NCBI GenBank assembly: GCA_023393475.1
Contig: JAEWLC010000104.1
Span: 1 to 43,939, forward strand
DNA: 43,939 nt
Direction: 5' to 3'
Source of the DNA: Pseudomonadota bacterium
GTDB taxonomy: Bacteria > Pseudomonadota > Alphaproteobacteria > Rhizobiales > Devosiaceae
Shown here: one piece after another, positions 24,031-32,534 of the stretch
Position numbering within the stretch: position 1 is the first letter of the stretch
Layout of the letters: each line of letters starts with the position of its first letter
Program-made: the position numbers and the translations under genes
The notes under the pieces: generated by a model
The model's input: only the letters and a program-made list of their open reading frames with translations
Database searches by the model: none
Told to the model about the DNA's origin: nothing

Positions 24031-24893
24031 GCGCCGTCATGGCTCAGTCGCTGAGCAAGCGCACCCGTAACCGCAAAGTGCTGGCCCATGCCGGCATTTA
24101 CCTGGGGCTCATTGCGCTTGCCGTAGTGTTCCTGTTCCCCATCGTCTGGATCCTCGGCGTGTCGCTCAAGACGCGGCTGCAGATCCTCACCTCGCCGCCG
24201 CTCTTCTTCTGGGAGCCGACGCTGGCGAACTACGAGCAGGTGCTGCGGACGTCCAACTTCCTGCCGGCGCTGTGGAATAGCCTCGTCACGGCGCTCGGTG
24301 CGGTACTGCTGTCGCTCGCCGTCGGCACCCCCGCTGCCTATGCCATGGCACGCATCAAGTTCCGCGGCCGGGCCACAATCTACTACGCGCTGCTGATGAT
24401 GCGTATGCTGCCGCCGATAGCGGTGCTGATCCCGATGTTCATGCTGTTCGACGTGGTCGGGCTCAAGAACACCAGTTTCAGCGTGATGCTCGCCTACTCG
24501 ACGTTCAGCTTGCCGCTGGTCGTCTGGGTCATGCGCAGCTTCTTCGAAGATCTGCCGGTGGAAATCGAGGAAGCGGCCACCATCGACGGCGCCAGCCGTT
24601 GGGCCACCTTCGTCAGCATCGTGCTGCCGCTGTCGCGGCCGGGCATGGTCGCCATCGGCATCCTGTGCCTGCTGACCGCCTGGAATGACTTCCTGTTTGC
24701 GGCGGTGCTCACCAACAATTCCACCCAGACGCTCCCCGTGCTGCTCGCCAGCTACTCGACCGCCGATGACGGCGTGGAATGGGGGCGCCTCGCGGCAGCC
24801 GGAATGCTCGTCGTCGCGCCGGTGCTGCTGATTTCGATGGTGGCTCAGCGCCATCTGATCTCCGGACTCTCGTCCGGGGCAATGAAAGGCTGA
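24027..24893 (+). CDS. ABC transporter permease (MalG type)
   Basis: 288 residues, second CUT1-type permease. EAA loop EIEEAATIDGASRWATFVSI; typical opening FPIVWILGVSLKTRLQI. The start at 24027 overlaps the previous stop (ATGA) and has GGAGAAGG upstream; the much longer frame upstream is a shadow of the previous gene. It works with the permease and binding protein on either side. Confidence 0.92.
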   Translation: MSAVMAQSLSKRTRNRKVLAHAGIYLGLIALAVVFLFPIVWILGVSLKTRLQILTSPPLFFWEPTLANYEQVLRTSNFLPALWNSLVTALGAVLLSLAVGTPAAYAMARIKFRGRATIYYALLMMRMLPPIAVLIPMFMLFDVVGLKNTSFSVMLAYSTFSLPLVVWVMRSFFEDLPVEIEEAATIDGASRWATFVSIVLPLSRPGMVAIGILCLLTAWNDFLFAAVLTNNSTQTLPVLLASYSTADDGVEWGRLAAAGMLVVAPVLLISMVAQRHLISGLSSGAMKG

Positions 24894-24905
24894 GTGGGAG
24901 AGAAA

Positions 24906-26255
24906 ATGTCCAAGTTCAACCTAGGGGGGAGTTCCCGAGTGTTTCGTCTGTCACGTCGTAGTTTTCTGAAGGGAAGCGCCGTCTCTGGCCTTGGCGTCGC
25001 CGCCACCTCGCTTCTCAACATGCCCGCGCTCGCTCAGAGCAAGCCCGACAAGATCGTCGTCACCGGCCTGCAGATCAGCTGGCGCCGCACGTTCGAAGAG
25101 GAAATCGGGCCCGCCTTCGAGCAGCAGTACGGCATTCCGGTCGAGTTCGAGTGGCTGCCCCAGGACGCCCTTGCGGCTCGCCTCAAGACCCAGGCCGGCT
25201 CCACCGACAGCGGTATCGACGTGGCCTGGATCAATACCGGCAACGCCAACACCATGTCGGGCATGATGACCGACTTCGGCGCTCTGATGGAGCAGCTGGG
25301 CACGCCCGACGACTTCGACCTCGATGACGTCCTGCCGGCCGCCATTTCGGGCTACCGTATCGGCGGTCGCCTGATCGGCATGCCGTTCCGCTACGCCACC
25401 CAGATCATGCACTACCAGCCAGAGTCGCTGGAGCAGGCCGGGATCACGTCAGTCCCGGGTACCTTCGCGGAGTTCCGCAACGCCGCCCTCGCCATCACCG
25501 AGAAGTTCGGCCCCGACCGCTATGGCGTTGGCGTCTATGGGCGCGAGTCCGAGGCCATGGTGCGCGGCTGGCATTGCTTCCTGCTGTCCGCCGGTGGCAA
25601 CTACTACAACACCGACACCTGGGAGATCCTCGTCAACAAGAAGGAATCCGTGGACTCGCTGCAGTTCTACGGTGACCTCGTCAAGGACAAGGTCGTGCCG
25701 CCCGAGTCCGCGACCTGGGAATGGGATGGCCTGACCGCCGGCGCCCAGGCGGATCGTTTCGCCATGGCCGTGACCATCGGGCCCTATGGCACCGCCATGA
25801 ACGACCCTGCCGTGTCCAAGTCCGGTGGCAAGTGGGCCTGGGCCCGCGTTCCCGGCGCGACTGACCCGTCGCAGAGCAAGACCCCCAATGGCGGGTGGGC
25901 GATGGCGATTCCCGAGAGCTCGCGCAACAAGGAATGGGCCTACCAGTTCATCATCATGGCCACCACAAAGGCCGCGATGAAGAGCACCACCAAGGACGGC
26001 AACGCGCCGCCGCGCTTCTCGGTGCTGAACGATCCCGACGTGGTCGCGCTCTACGGCTGGGCTCCGGCCTTCTCCGAGCAGGCGAAGACCGCTATCGACT
26101 TCCCGAATCCGGCCGACCCGATCTTCACCACGGTCGACCAGCAGATCCGTCCGCACATGTCGCGCGTCCTGCTCGGACAGTCGACTGCCCAGGAGGCGAT
26201 GGACGCCGCTGCCGACGAATGGAAGCGGACTCTTAGCCGCGCCGGCCTGATCTAA
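24906..26255 (+). CDS. Tat-exported ABC substrate-binding protein
   Basis: 449 residues, extracellular solute-binding family 1. A textbook twin-arginine signal (LSRRSFLKGSAVSGLG) with cleavage expected after ALAQ, so the protein is probably exported folded. ATG at 24906 with GGGAG 5 nt upstream. The mature part has the family features (PQDALAARLKTQAGS, GMPFRYATQIMHYQ, NGGWAMAIPESS). Its ligand should be the operon's substrate, which the downstream ribitol genes suggest carries a ribityl group or is an ABC-imported polyol. That is inference. Confidence 0.9.
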   Translation: MSKFNLGGSSRVFRLSRRSFLKGSAVSGLGVAATSLLNMPALAQSKPDKIVVTGLQISWRRTFEEEIGPAFEQQYGIPVEFEWLPQDALAARLKTQAGSTDSGIDVAWINTGNANTMSGMMTDFGALMEQLGTPDDFDLDDVLPAAISGYRIGGRLIGMPFRYATQIMHYQPESLEQAGITSVPGTFAEFRNAALAITEKFGPDRYGVGVYGRESEAMVRGWHCFLLSAGGNYYNTDTWEILVNKKESVDSLQFYGDLVKDKVVPPESATWEWDGLTAGAQADRFAMAVTIGPYGTAMNDPAVSKSGGKWAWARVPGATDPSQSKTPNGGWAMAIPESSRNKEWAYQFIIMATTKAAMKSTTKDGNAPPRFSVLNDPDVVALYGWAPAFSEQAKTAIDFPNPADPIFTTVDQQIRPHMSRVLLGQSTAQEAMDAAADEWKRTLSRAGLI

Positions 26256-26267
26256 AGGAAACATGCG

Positions 26268-27341
26268 ATGACCATTGCTGAGCCCGAGGCGGCGATCGAC
26301 TGCGACATCCATCCCGGAATTCCTGGCATGGCTGCACTGCTTCCGTTCATGACCGATTACTGGCAGGAACAGTTCCTCAGCCGTGAGATCGACGGCATGG
26401 AAATGGCGAGCTACCCCCCGAACGCGCCAATCTCCTGCCGGCCGGACTGGCGCCAAGCCGGTATCCGGCCAGCCTCCAGCCTGGAGACAGTGCGCAAGCA
26501 GGCCCTCGACGGTCTCGGGCTCAGCATGGCCATCTGCAACCCGCTCTATGGCGGCCAGGTCGCCATGAGCGACTACATGGGCGGCGCCATCTGCTCGGCG
26601 ATCAACGACTGGATGCGTACGGAGTGGCTCGACAAGGAGCCACGCCTGCGCGCCTCGATCGTGATCGCCGCCCAGAACCCGATCGCCGCGGCCGAGGAGA
26701 TCGACCGCTGTGCATCCGACAAGCGGTTCGTCCAGGTGCTGATGCTCGTTTCCAACGAGCTGACGCTGGGCCGCAACTACTACTGGCCTATCTACGAGGC
26801 TGCCCAGCGTCATGGACTGCCCATCGGCATCCATGCCGGCAGCATGTACCGCTACCCCACCACGCCCTCCGGTTGGCCGACCCACCTGTTGCAGGATTAT
26901 GCCAGCGCACCACAGATGTTCTCTGCGCAGTTGCAGAGCCTGCTGTCGGAAGGCGTGTTCAGCAAGTTCCCGGACCTGACGTTCGTGCTGATCGAGTCCG
27001 GTGTTGGCTGGGTCGTCCCCTACATGTGGCGTTCCACCAAGACCTGGCGCGGCGTGCGCGGCGAAGTGCCGTGGATGAAGCGTTCCACCATTGAGGAAGT
27101 GCGCGACCGCGTGCGCCTCACCATCCAGCCCTTCGATGGCCCCGATGCCGGCCCCGACCTCGAGCGCTTCGTCGAGCAGTTGGGAAGCGACGACATGCTC
27201 CTGTTCTCGTCCGACTATCCGCACTGGCAGTTCGAAGGCAACGATCCGATGCCCGCCGGCATCAACGCCGGCCTCGCTCGCAAGATCAAGCGGGACAACC
27301 CGCTGCGTACCTACACCCGCCTGACGGAGGAAGTGGCATGA
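26268..27341 (+). CDS. Amidohydrolase-fold protein, first of a pair
   Basis: 357 residues, amidohydrolase-2 (ACMSD-like) TIM barrel. The usual strand-1 H-x-H is changed to D-x-H (Asp13, His15 in DCDIHP). His189 (GIHAGS) is the strand-5 ligand. The strand-6 His is replaced by Glu243 (LIESGVGW), and Asp316 lies in SSDYPHW. The predicted metal site is therefore carboxylate-rich (D, H, H, E, D). Family members are metal-dependent hydrolases or decarboxylases, and the reaction here is not predictable. AAAGGAA precedes the ATG. It overlaps the second amidohydrolase by ATGA and may form a heteromer with it. Confidence 0.85.
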   Translation: MTIAEPEAAIDCDIHPGIPGMAALLPFMTDYWQEQFLSREIDGMEMASYPPNAPISCRPDWRQAGIRPASSLETVRKQALDGLGLSMAICNPLYGGQVAMSDYMGGAICSAINDWMRTEWLDKEPRLRASIVIAAQNPIAAAEEIDRCASDKRFVQVLMLVSNELTLGRNYYWPIYEAAQRHGLPIGIHAGSMYRYPTTPSGWPTHLLQDYASAPQMFSAQLQSLLSEGVFSKFPDLTFVLIESGVGWVVPYMWRSTKTWRGVRGEVPWMKRSTIEEVRDRVRLTIQPFDGPDAGPDLERFVEQLGSDDMLLFSSDYPHWQFEGNDPMPAGINAGLARKIKRDNPLRTYTRLTEEVA

Positions 27342-28438
27342 CGACTGCAACCTTGGAACAGCCGGCCGGGGTCTCGGCCATCGGCCCGGGCATCATCGAC
27401 TCCGACATCCATCCCTTCCCCAGCCATGGCGGGGAGACGCTGAAGCCATATCTCGCCAAGCAGTGGCGCGACCACATGGACCAGTTCGGCGACCCGCACT
27501 ACGGCCCGTATGCGACCGTCTTTGGGTATCCGCGCTACATGCCTGCCACGGCACGCCGCGACGCGTGGCCCGAGGACGGTACCATGCCTGGGTCCGACCT
27601 GAAGCTGATGCGGGAGCAGCACCTAGACCGCAACAACGTCGCGCTGGGTATTCTTGAGCCTCTCGGCTTCGGCAATACCGCCCGCAACGTCGAGTACGGC
27701 GCGGCGCTGGTTTCGGCCGTCAACGAATGGCAGGTCGATGCCCTAGTCGATCTGGAGCCGCGGCTGCGCGCCTCCATCCTCATCCCCCACGAGGACACGG
27801 CCTTCGCAGTCGACGAGATTCGTCGGCACGCTCATGACCGGCGCTATGCCCAGATCGAGATGATCTCCCTGACGGCAGAACCGATGGGTCGTCGCCGCTA
27901 CTGGCCGATCTACGAGGAGGCCGCGGCCCATGGGCTGCCCATCGGCATCCATGTCGGTGGCCCTACGGGCTCGCGTACTGCGGGCGGCTGGCCGTCGTAC
28001 TACAACGAGGAGCACCTTTCGCTGGTCGCCTCGATGCAGACACAGATGATGAGTCTCGTCCTCGACGGCGTCTGCGAGCATTTCCCAGGCCTCAAGTTCA
28101 TCCTCATCGAAGGTGGTGTGGGCTGGTCTATCTCGGTGAAGAAGCGACTAGACCGCTTGTGGCAAACCATGGGCGTAGAAACCCCGCACGTGAAGCGCCC
28201 GCCTTCCGAGTACATCAACGAGAGCTTCTACTTCTCGACGCAGCCCGTGGAGGAACCCGAGGTCCCCGAGCATCTGGTGAACATGTTCGAGCAGGTCGGC
28301 TGGGATCGCATCCTCTATGCCAGCGACTACCCGCACTGGGACTACGACGATCCCCAATACGCGTTCAAGGCAGAGATGCCGGAAGACCAGATGCGCAAGA
28401 TCATGCGGGATAATGCGCTAGGGCTCTACAGGCTCTGA
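27338..28438 (+). CDS. Amidohydrolase-fold protein, second of a pair
   Basis: 366 residues, paralogue of the preceding protein. It shares EPRLRASI-type segments, RRYWPIYEEAAAHGLPIGIH, LIEGGVGW and SDYPHWDYD. Predicted metal ligands are Asp23 and His25 (DSDIHP), His205, Glu258 and Asp330, the same D-x-H/H/E/D pattern. The ATGA overlap with its neighbour indicates coupled translation. The two copies either catalyse successive ring-opening steps or form one heteromeric enzyme. Adjacent Rieske and reductase genes raise the possibility that the pair is served by electron transfer. Confidence 0.85.
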   Translation: MTTATLEQPAGVSAIGPGIIDSDIHPFPSHGGETLKPYLAKQWRDHMDQFGDPHYGPYATVFGYPRYMPATARRDAWPEDGTMPGSDLKLMREQHLDRNNVALGILEPLGFGNTARNVEYGAALVSAVNEWQVDALVDLEPRLRASILIPHEDTAFAVDEIRRHAHDRRYAQIEMISLTAEPMGRRRYWPIYEEAAAHGLPIGIHVGGPTGSRTAGGWPSYYNEEHLSLVASMQTQMMSLVLDGVCEHFPGLKFILIEGGVGWSISVKKRLDRLWQTMGVETPHVKRPPSEYINESFYFSTQPVEEPEVPEHLVNMFEQVGWDRILYASDYPHWDYDDPQYAFKAEMPEDQMRKIMRDNALGLYRL

Positions 28439-28479
28439 CTGGCTGAGCGCCGACGCAAACAATGCGGGAGTGATTGAAT

Positions 28480-28815
28480 TTGGGTGACGTGATGGTTTGG
28501 GTGCGTGTAGCCAGCGCCGGTGATATTCCCGAAGGCGAAATGCTCGGCGTGACAGCCGAGGGGCAGAAGTTGGCGCTGTACCATCTCGAGGATGGTCGCT
28601 TCTTTGCGACCGGAAACGTCTGCACGCACGAATACGCCTTGTTGAGCGATGGCTGGCTTGAGGGTTGCGAGGTCGAGTGCCCGCTTCACTCGGGCCGGTT
28701 CGACGTGACCAGCGGCAAGGCGCTGTGTGAACCTCTCAAGAAGGACATCAGGACGTATGAGGTCGAGCTGCGTGAAGGCGGTGTCTTTGTGGCATTGCCG
28801 GAGCGGGCGGCATAG
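28480..28815 (+). CDS. Rieske-type [2Fe-2S] ferredoxin
   Basis: About 111 residues, BphA3/NdoA-like Rieske ferredoxin. Cluster motifs C-x-H (CTHEYALLSDG) and C-x2-H (CPLHSGRFDV) are 17 residues apart, normal for oxygenase ferredoxins. The start is uncertain: TTG at 28480 has GGGAG 9 nt upstream; TTG 28474 and ATG 28492 are alternatives. It sits directly before its presumed reductase. In aromatic oxygenase systems such ferredoxins pass electrons to a terminal oxygenase, none of which is visible in this operon. Confidence 0.9.
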   Translation: MGDVMVWVRVASAGDIPEGEMLGVTAEGQKLALYHLEDGRFFATGNVCTHEYALLSDGWLEGCEVECPLHSGRFDVTSGKALCEPLKKDIRTYEVELREGGVFVALPERAA

Positions 28816-28822
28816 GCACCCG

Positions 28823-30046
28823 ATGGCAACTCATATCGTCGTCGGTGCCGGTCAGGCCGGAGCACACGCCGCAATAGCGATGCGTCGCGCCGGATTCGGC
28901 GGGCGGATCGTGGTCGTCGGAGAGGAGAGCGCTCTGCCCTACGAGCGCCCACCCCTTTCGAAGGGCTTCATCGCTTCCGAAGAACAGGTGCCCCTGGTCC
29001 ACTTCTTCGAGCCGGCCGTCGTTGGGGCGGAATCGATCGAGGTAATCACCGGTGTCCGGGTCGAGGAGATCGACCTCGGCGCCCGCAAGGTCGCGCTCAG
29101 TTTCGGCGGCGGGATTCAGTTCGACAAGCTGGTGCTGGCGACTGGCAGTCGACCGCGCCGTTTATCTGTTGCCGGTGGCGAACGGGCCCACACGCTGCGT
29201 ACCTATGGGGATGCCGTTCGTCTCCGCGAGGCGATGCGGGCCGGCATGCGCGTCGTCTGCATCGGCGCGGGCGTGATCGGCCTCGAAGTTGCGTCCTCAG
29301 CCACGGCGCGCGGCTGCGCCGTTACCGTTGTCGACGTTGCGGAGAGCGCACTTTCGCGCTCGCTCGATCCACGCCTTGCTGCGCGGATCGAGCATCTGCA
29401 CCGGCGTCAGGGGGTGGAGTTCTCCTTCTCATCCTCGGTGGCGGCTATCGACGCCTCCGGGGTGGCCCTGCACGACGGCCGCACCCTCCCCGCCGACCTG
29501 GTTATTGCCGGAGTTGGCGTCGAAAGGAACATTGAGCTCGCGGTGCGCGCCGGACTTGCCACGCACCGAGGGATACTCGTCGACCCTTCCGGCCGTACAC
29601 AGGACCCGGAAATCTTCGCTGCCGGAGAGGTCGCCGAGTTTCATTCCGTCAGGCTCGGGGCCCCAACGGTCCTCGAGTCCTGGCGGCACGCCCAGGATCA
29701 TGGCGCGCTGGTTGGCCGCGTCGCGGCCGGGGCCGTCGAAGAGTATCGGGAGGTCCCCTGGTTCTGGAGTGACCAGCACGGCGTCAACCTGCAGTTTGCC
29801 GGCGACACGTCTGGCCGCGGCTCGGTGAAGAAGGTGGACAGGGGAAGCCAGGACTCCGATTCCTTCGCGACCTTCTTCGTCAGCAGCGACGAGCAGATCG
29901 TCGGTGCACTTTGCTACAACGCGCCGAAAGAGGCCGCTGCCGCACTTCGCATGATCAGGGGCGGACACAAGGTCCCCCACGCGGCGCTGTCCGACCACTC
30001 CATCCCGATCCAGAGGCTGGTGGCCCAGGTTTCGCGGGCTGCCTGA
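28823..30046 (+). CDS. NAD(P)H-dependent ferredoxin reductase (FAD)
   Basis: 407 residues, BphA4/putidaredoxin-reductase type. FAD motif VVGAGQAGAHAAIAMRRAGF at the N terminus, ATGSRPR, second nucleotide-binding motif CIGAGVIGLEVASSA for NAD(P)H, and FAAGEVAEF near position 265, where relatives usually have GDVA. The C-terminal dimer domain has FWSDQHGVNLQFAG. ATG at 28823 begins the FAD motif at the proper distance; the longer upstream frame overlaps the ferredoxin gene. It would reduce one or both Rieske proteins of the operon. Confidence 0.92.
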   Translation: MATHIVVGAGQAGAHAAIAMRRAGFGGRIVVVGEESALPYERPPLSKGFIASEEQVPLVHFFEPAVVGAESIEVITGVRVEEIDLGARKVALSFGGGIQFDKLVLATGSRPRRLSVAGGERAHTLRTYGDAVRLREAMRAGMRVVCIGAGVIGLEVASSATARGCAVTVVDVAESALSRSLDPRLAARIEHLHRRQGVEFSFSSSVAAIDASGVALHDGRTLPADLVIAGVGVERNIELAVRAGLATHRGILVDPSGRTQDPEIFAAGEVAEFHSVRLGAPTVLESWRHAQDHGALVGRVAAGAVEEYREVPWFWSDQHGVNLQFAGDTSGRGSVKKVDRGSQDSDSFATFFVSSDEQIVGALCYNAPKEAAAALRMIRGGHKVPHAALSDHSIPIQRLVAQVSRAA

Positions 30047-30106
30047 TCAACTGGACGTTCGGGGTTGCCCCGCAGACCCAAACGACACACCAACTGGACG
30101 ATTTCC

Positions 30107-30835
30107 ATGACGAACGAACTCGACGGCAAGGTTGCCGCGATTACCGGTGCGGCCTCGGGCATTGGCCTCGAGTGCGCGCGGAGCATGCTGCATGCCGGCG
30201 CCACCGTCGTGCTCGCTGATCGCGCCGCGGACAAGCTCGACCGGCTTTGCCTGGAACTCGGGCCCCGGGCGATCCCGGTGGTCGTCGATCTGCTTGACCC
30301 GGCAAGCGTCGAGCAGATGATGCCGCAGATTCTCGCCAAAGCCGGCGGCCTCGACATCTTCCACGCCAATGCGGGGGCCTATGTCGGCGGCGAAGTGTTG
30401 AATGGCGATCCCGATGCGTGGGACCGCATGCTCAATCTCAACGTCAACGCGGTGTTCCGGACCATCCACGCGGTGCTGCCGCACATGGTCGAGAAGGGCG
30501 CCGGCGACATCATCGTCACCAGCTCCGTCGCGGGCATCATTCCGGTGGTATGGGAACCCATATACACCGCGTCCAAGCACGCGGTTCAGGCCTTTGTGCA
30601 TACCGTCCGGCGTCAGGTCTCGAAGCACGGCGTCCGCGTTGGTGCGGTGCTGCCCGGCCCGGTCGTGACAGCTCTGCTCGATGACTGGCCCAAGGCGAAG
30701 ATGGACGAGGCGCTGGCCAATGGCAGCCTGATGCAGCCGCAGGAAGTGGCGGCGGCCGTCCTGTTCATGCTCACCCGGCCGCGGAACGTGGTGATCCGCG
30801 ACCTGACCATCCTGCCCGTTTGCCTCGACCTCTAG
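30107..30835 (+). CDS. rbtD: Ribitol 2-dehydrogenase (SDR)
   Basis: 242 residues, normal for ribitol dehydrogenases, which oxidise ribitol to D-ribulose with NAD+. Cofactor motif TGAASGIG, HANAG, catalytic Ser139/140, Tyr153 and Lys157 (YTASK). Long stretches match the Klebsiella enzyme as remembered: FHANAGAYVGG, PVVWEPIYTASKHAVQAF, VLPGPVVTALLDDWPKAKMD, and the end ILPVCLDL where Klebsiella has ILPNSVDL. This similarity is well above that between random SDRs, so the substrate call is firmer than usual. It precedes the kinase by 10 bp. The operon therefore handles ribitol or a compound that releases it. Confidence 0.88.
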   Translation: MTNELDGKVAAITGAASGIGLECARSMLHAGATVVLADRAADKLDRLCLELGPRAIPVVVDLLDPASVEQMMPQILAKAGGLDIFHANAGAYVGGEVLNGDPDAWDRMLNLNVNAVFRTIHAVLPHMVEKGAGDIIVTSSVAGIIPVVWEPIYTASKHAVQAFVHTVRRQVSKHGVRVGAVLPGPVVTALLDDWPKAKMDEALANGSLMQPQEVAAAVLFMLTRPRNVVIRDLTILPVCLDL

Positions 30836-30845
30836 GGTGACCGGG

Positions 30846-32534
30846 ATGGGTGGCGTTCAGGGTGACTGCTTCATCGGCGTCGACGTCGGCACGGGCAGCG
30901 CGCGGGCAGGCGTCTTCGATGCGGCTGGGAAGCTCCTTGCCGCCGCCAGGCGCCCGATTACCATCTGGCACGAGGCCGGTGAGATCGTCGAGCAGTCGAG
31001 CGAGCAGATCTGGCAGGCGGTGGCCGAGAGCGTTCGCGAGGCGGTAGCCGCTTCTGGCGTCGAGGCGCAGCGGATCGCCGGGATCGGCTTTGATGCCACC
31101 TGTTCGCTGGTCGCCGTGCGCGCCGATGGTGCGCCGGTCTCGGTCAGCCCCTCGCACGACCCGTCACGCAATGTCATCGTCTGGATGGATCACCGGGCCT
31201 CGGGCGAGGCGGACGAGATCAATGCGGGCGGCCACGACGTGCTGCGCTTTGTCGGTGGCGTCATCTCGCCCGAGATGGAAACGCCCAAGCTGCTGTGGCT
31301 GAAGCGCAATCTGCCGGATTCGTTTACGGCAGCGGCGCACTTCTTCGACCTCGCCGACTACCTCACCTGGAGGGCGTCGGGCTCCCTTGCGCGGTCGATG
31401 TGCACGGTGACCTGCAAGTGGACCTACATCGCGCACGAACAGTGCTGGGACGCCGCCTACTTTAGGGCGATCGGCCTCGGCGAGTTAGCGGATGAGGGCT
31501 TTACCCGTATCGGGACCGAAGTGGTGATGCCGGGCACGGCGTTGGGAAATGGCCTCGACGCCAGGGCCGCCGCCGATCTTGGGCTGCTTCTCGGCACGGC
31601 GGTCGCTGCATCACTCATCGATGCGCATGCCGGCGGCGTGGGTACCCTGGGCGCCACCATCGGGACGGAAGCGCCCGACCTCGAGGCGCGCCTCGCCTAC
31701 ATTTTCGGCACGTCCGCCTGCGCCATGGCATCCGTGGCCGAGCCGACCTTCGTCCCAGGCGTCTGGGGACCGTATTATTCAGCGATGGTGCCGGGCCTGT
31801 GGCTCAACGAGGGCGGCCAGTCGGCCGCCGGAGCGGCGATCGACCACCTCGTGACACTGCACCCGGCTGCCGGCGAAATTGCCGCCATAGCGCAGGAGAA
31901 CGGGCTGTCGCTGGTCGAGTGGCTCGACCGGCAGGCCGTGCAGGCATCCGCCACCCATGCGGACGCGGTCAGGCTTGCCGACGGCATCCACGTCGTCCCC
32001 GAGTTCCTCGGCAATCGATCGCCCTTCGCCGATCCGGACGCCCGCGCCGTGATCGCCGGGCTCGGCCTCGATCGGGATCATGCCAGCCTGGTGGCCCTCT
32101 ATATCGCCGGTCTGACGGGGATCGGCTATGGCCTCAGACAGTTGCTGGACCGCTTCGCGGCGGAGGGAATCTCGATCTCCAGCATCGTCGCCAGCGGCGG
32201 CGCCGCTCGCAGCCCGCTGGTCTGCCAGCTGCTCGCCGATGCGTCGAATGTGCCGGTGGCGGTGCCGGACAGCTCGGAGCCGGTGCTGCTCGGCGCGGCC
32301 ATGCTGGGGACGGTTTCGGCGGGCCGGCACACCCTGCCGCAAGCCATGCAGGCCATGTCGGGCGGCTCAACAGTGTTCAGTCCTGCGGGGGGAGAAATCG
32401 CCGCTAGGCATGAAGATCGGTACCACGCCTTCGAAACACTCCAGGTTGCGGCGCGCAGCGTCCGCCTGAAGGCAGTAGCACAATCAGGTTCAGGGCTTGG
32501 GGATCAAGCCAGACTGGGCAGCCGGGCTCGATGA
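30846..32534 (+). CDS. FGGY-family pentulose kinase, probable D-ribulokinase
   Basis: 562 residues. FGGY sugar kinase with two actin-like domains: FIGVDVGTGSARAGVFD (phosphate loop 1), IVWMDHRASGEADEIN, FDLADYLTWRASGS, CKWTYI, GLWLNEGGQSAAGAAID and SIVASGGAARSPLVCQ (adenosine loop). The pattern fits the ribulokinase/FGGY-pentulose kinase group. Following ribitol 2-dehydrogenase, the likely reaction is D-ribulose to D-ribulose 5-phosphate. ATG at 30846 with AGGG 8 nt upstream. The last ~20 residues have no family counterpart; they read into the integrase relic that starts about 32509, so the natural C terminus was probably replaced at a recombination junction. Confidence 0.87.
   Translation: MGGVQGDCFIGVDVGTGSARAGVFDAAGKLLAAARRPITIWHEAGEIVEQSSEQIWQAVAESVREAVAASGVEAQRIAGIGFDATCSLVAVRADGAPVSVSPSHDPSRNVIVWMDHRASGEADEINAGGHDVLRFVGGVISPEMETPKLLWLKRNLPDSFTAAAHFFDLADYLTWRASGSLARSMCTVTCKWTYIAHEQCWDAAYFRAIGLGELADEGFTRIGTEVVMPGTALGNGLDARAAADLGLLLGTAVAASLIDAHAGGVGTLGATIGTEAPDLEARLAYIFGTSACAMASVAEPTFVPGVWGPYYSAMVPGLWLNEGGQSAAGAAIDHLVTLHPAAGEIAAIAQENGLSLVEWLDRQAVQASATHADAVRLADGIHVVPEFLGNRSPFADPDARAVIAGLGLDRDHASLVALYIAGLTGIGYGLRQLLDRFAAEGISISSIVASGGAARSPLVCQLLADASNVPVAVPDSSEPVLLGAAMLGTVSAGRHTLPQAMQAMSGGSTVFSPAGGEIAARHEDRYHAFETLQVAARSVRLKAVAQSGSGLGDQARLGSRAR

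Noticed and set aside
23901..24854. A 317-codon minus-strand open frame rich in His, Glu and Arg
   Set aside because: Antisense shadow of the permease gene; the composition is typical of reversed membrane-protein codons.
25449..27350. A 633-codon minus-strand open frame
   Set aside because: It is antisense to the binding-protein and amidohydrolase genes. It has no recognisable domain and is explained by high GC at third positions of the real genes.
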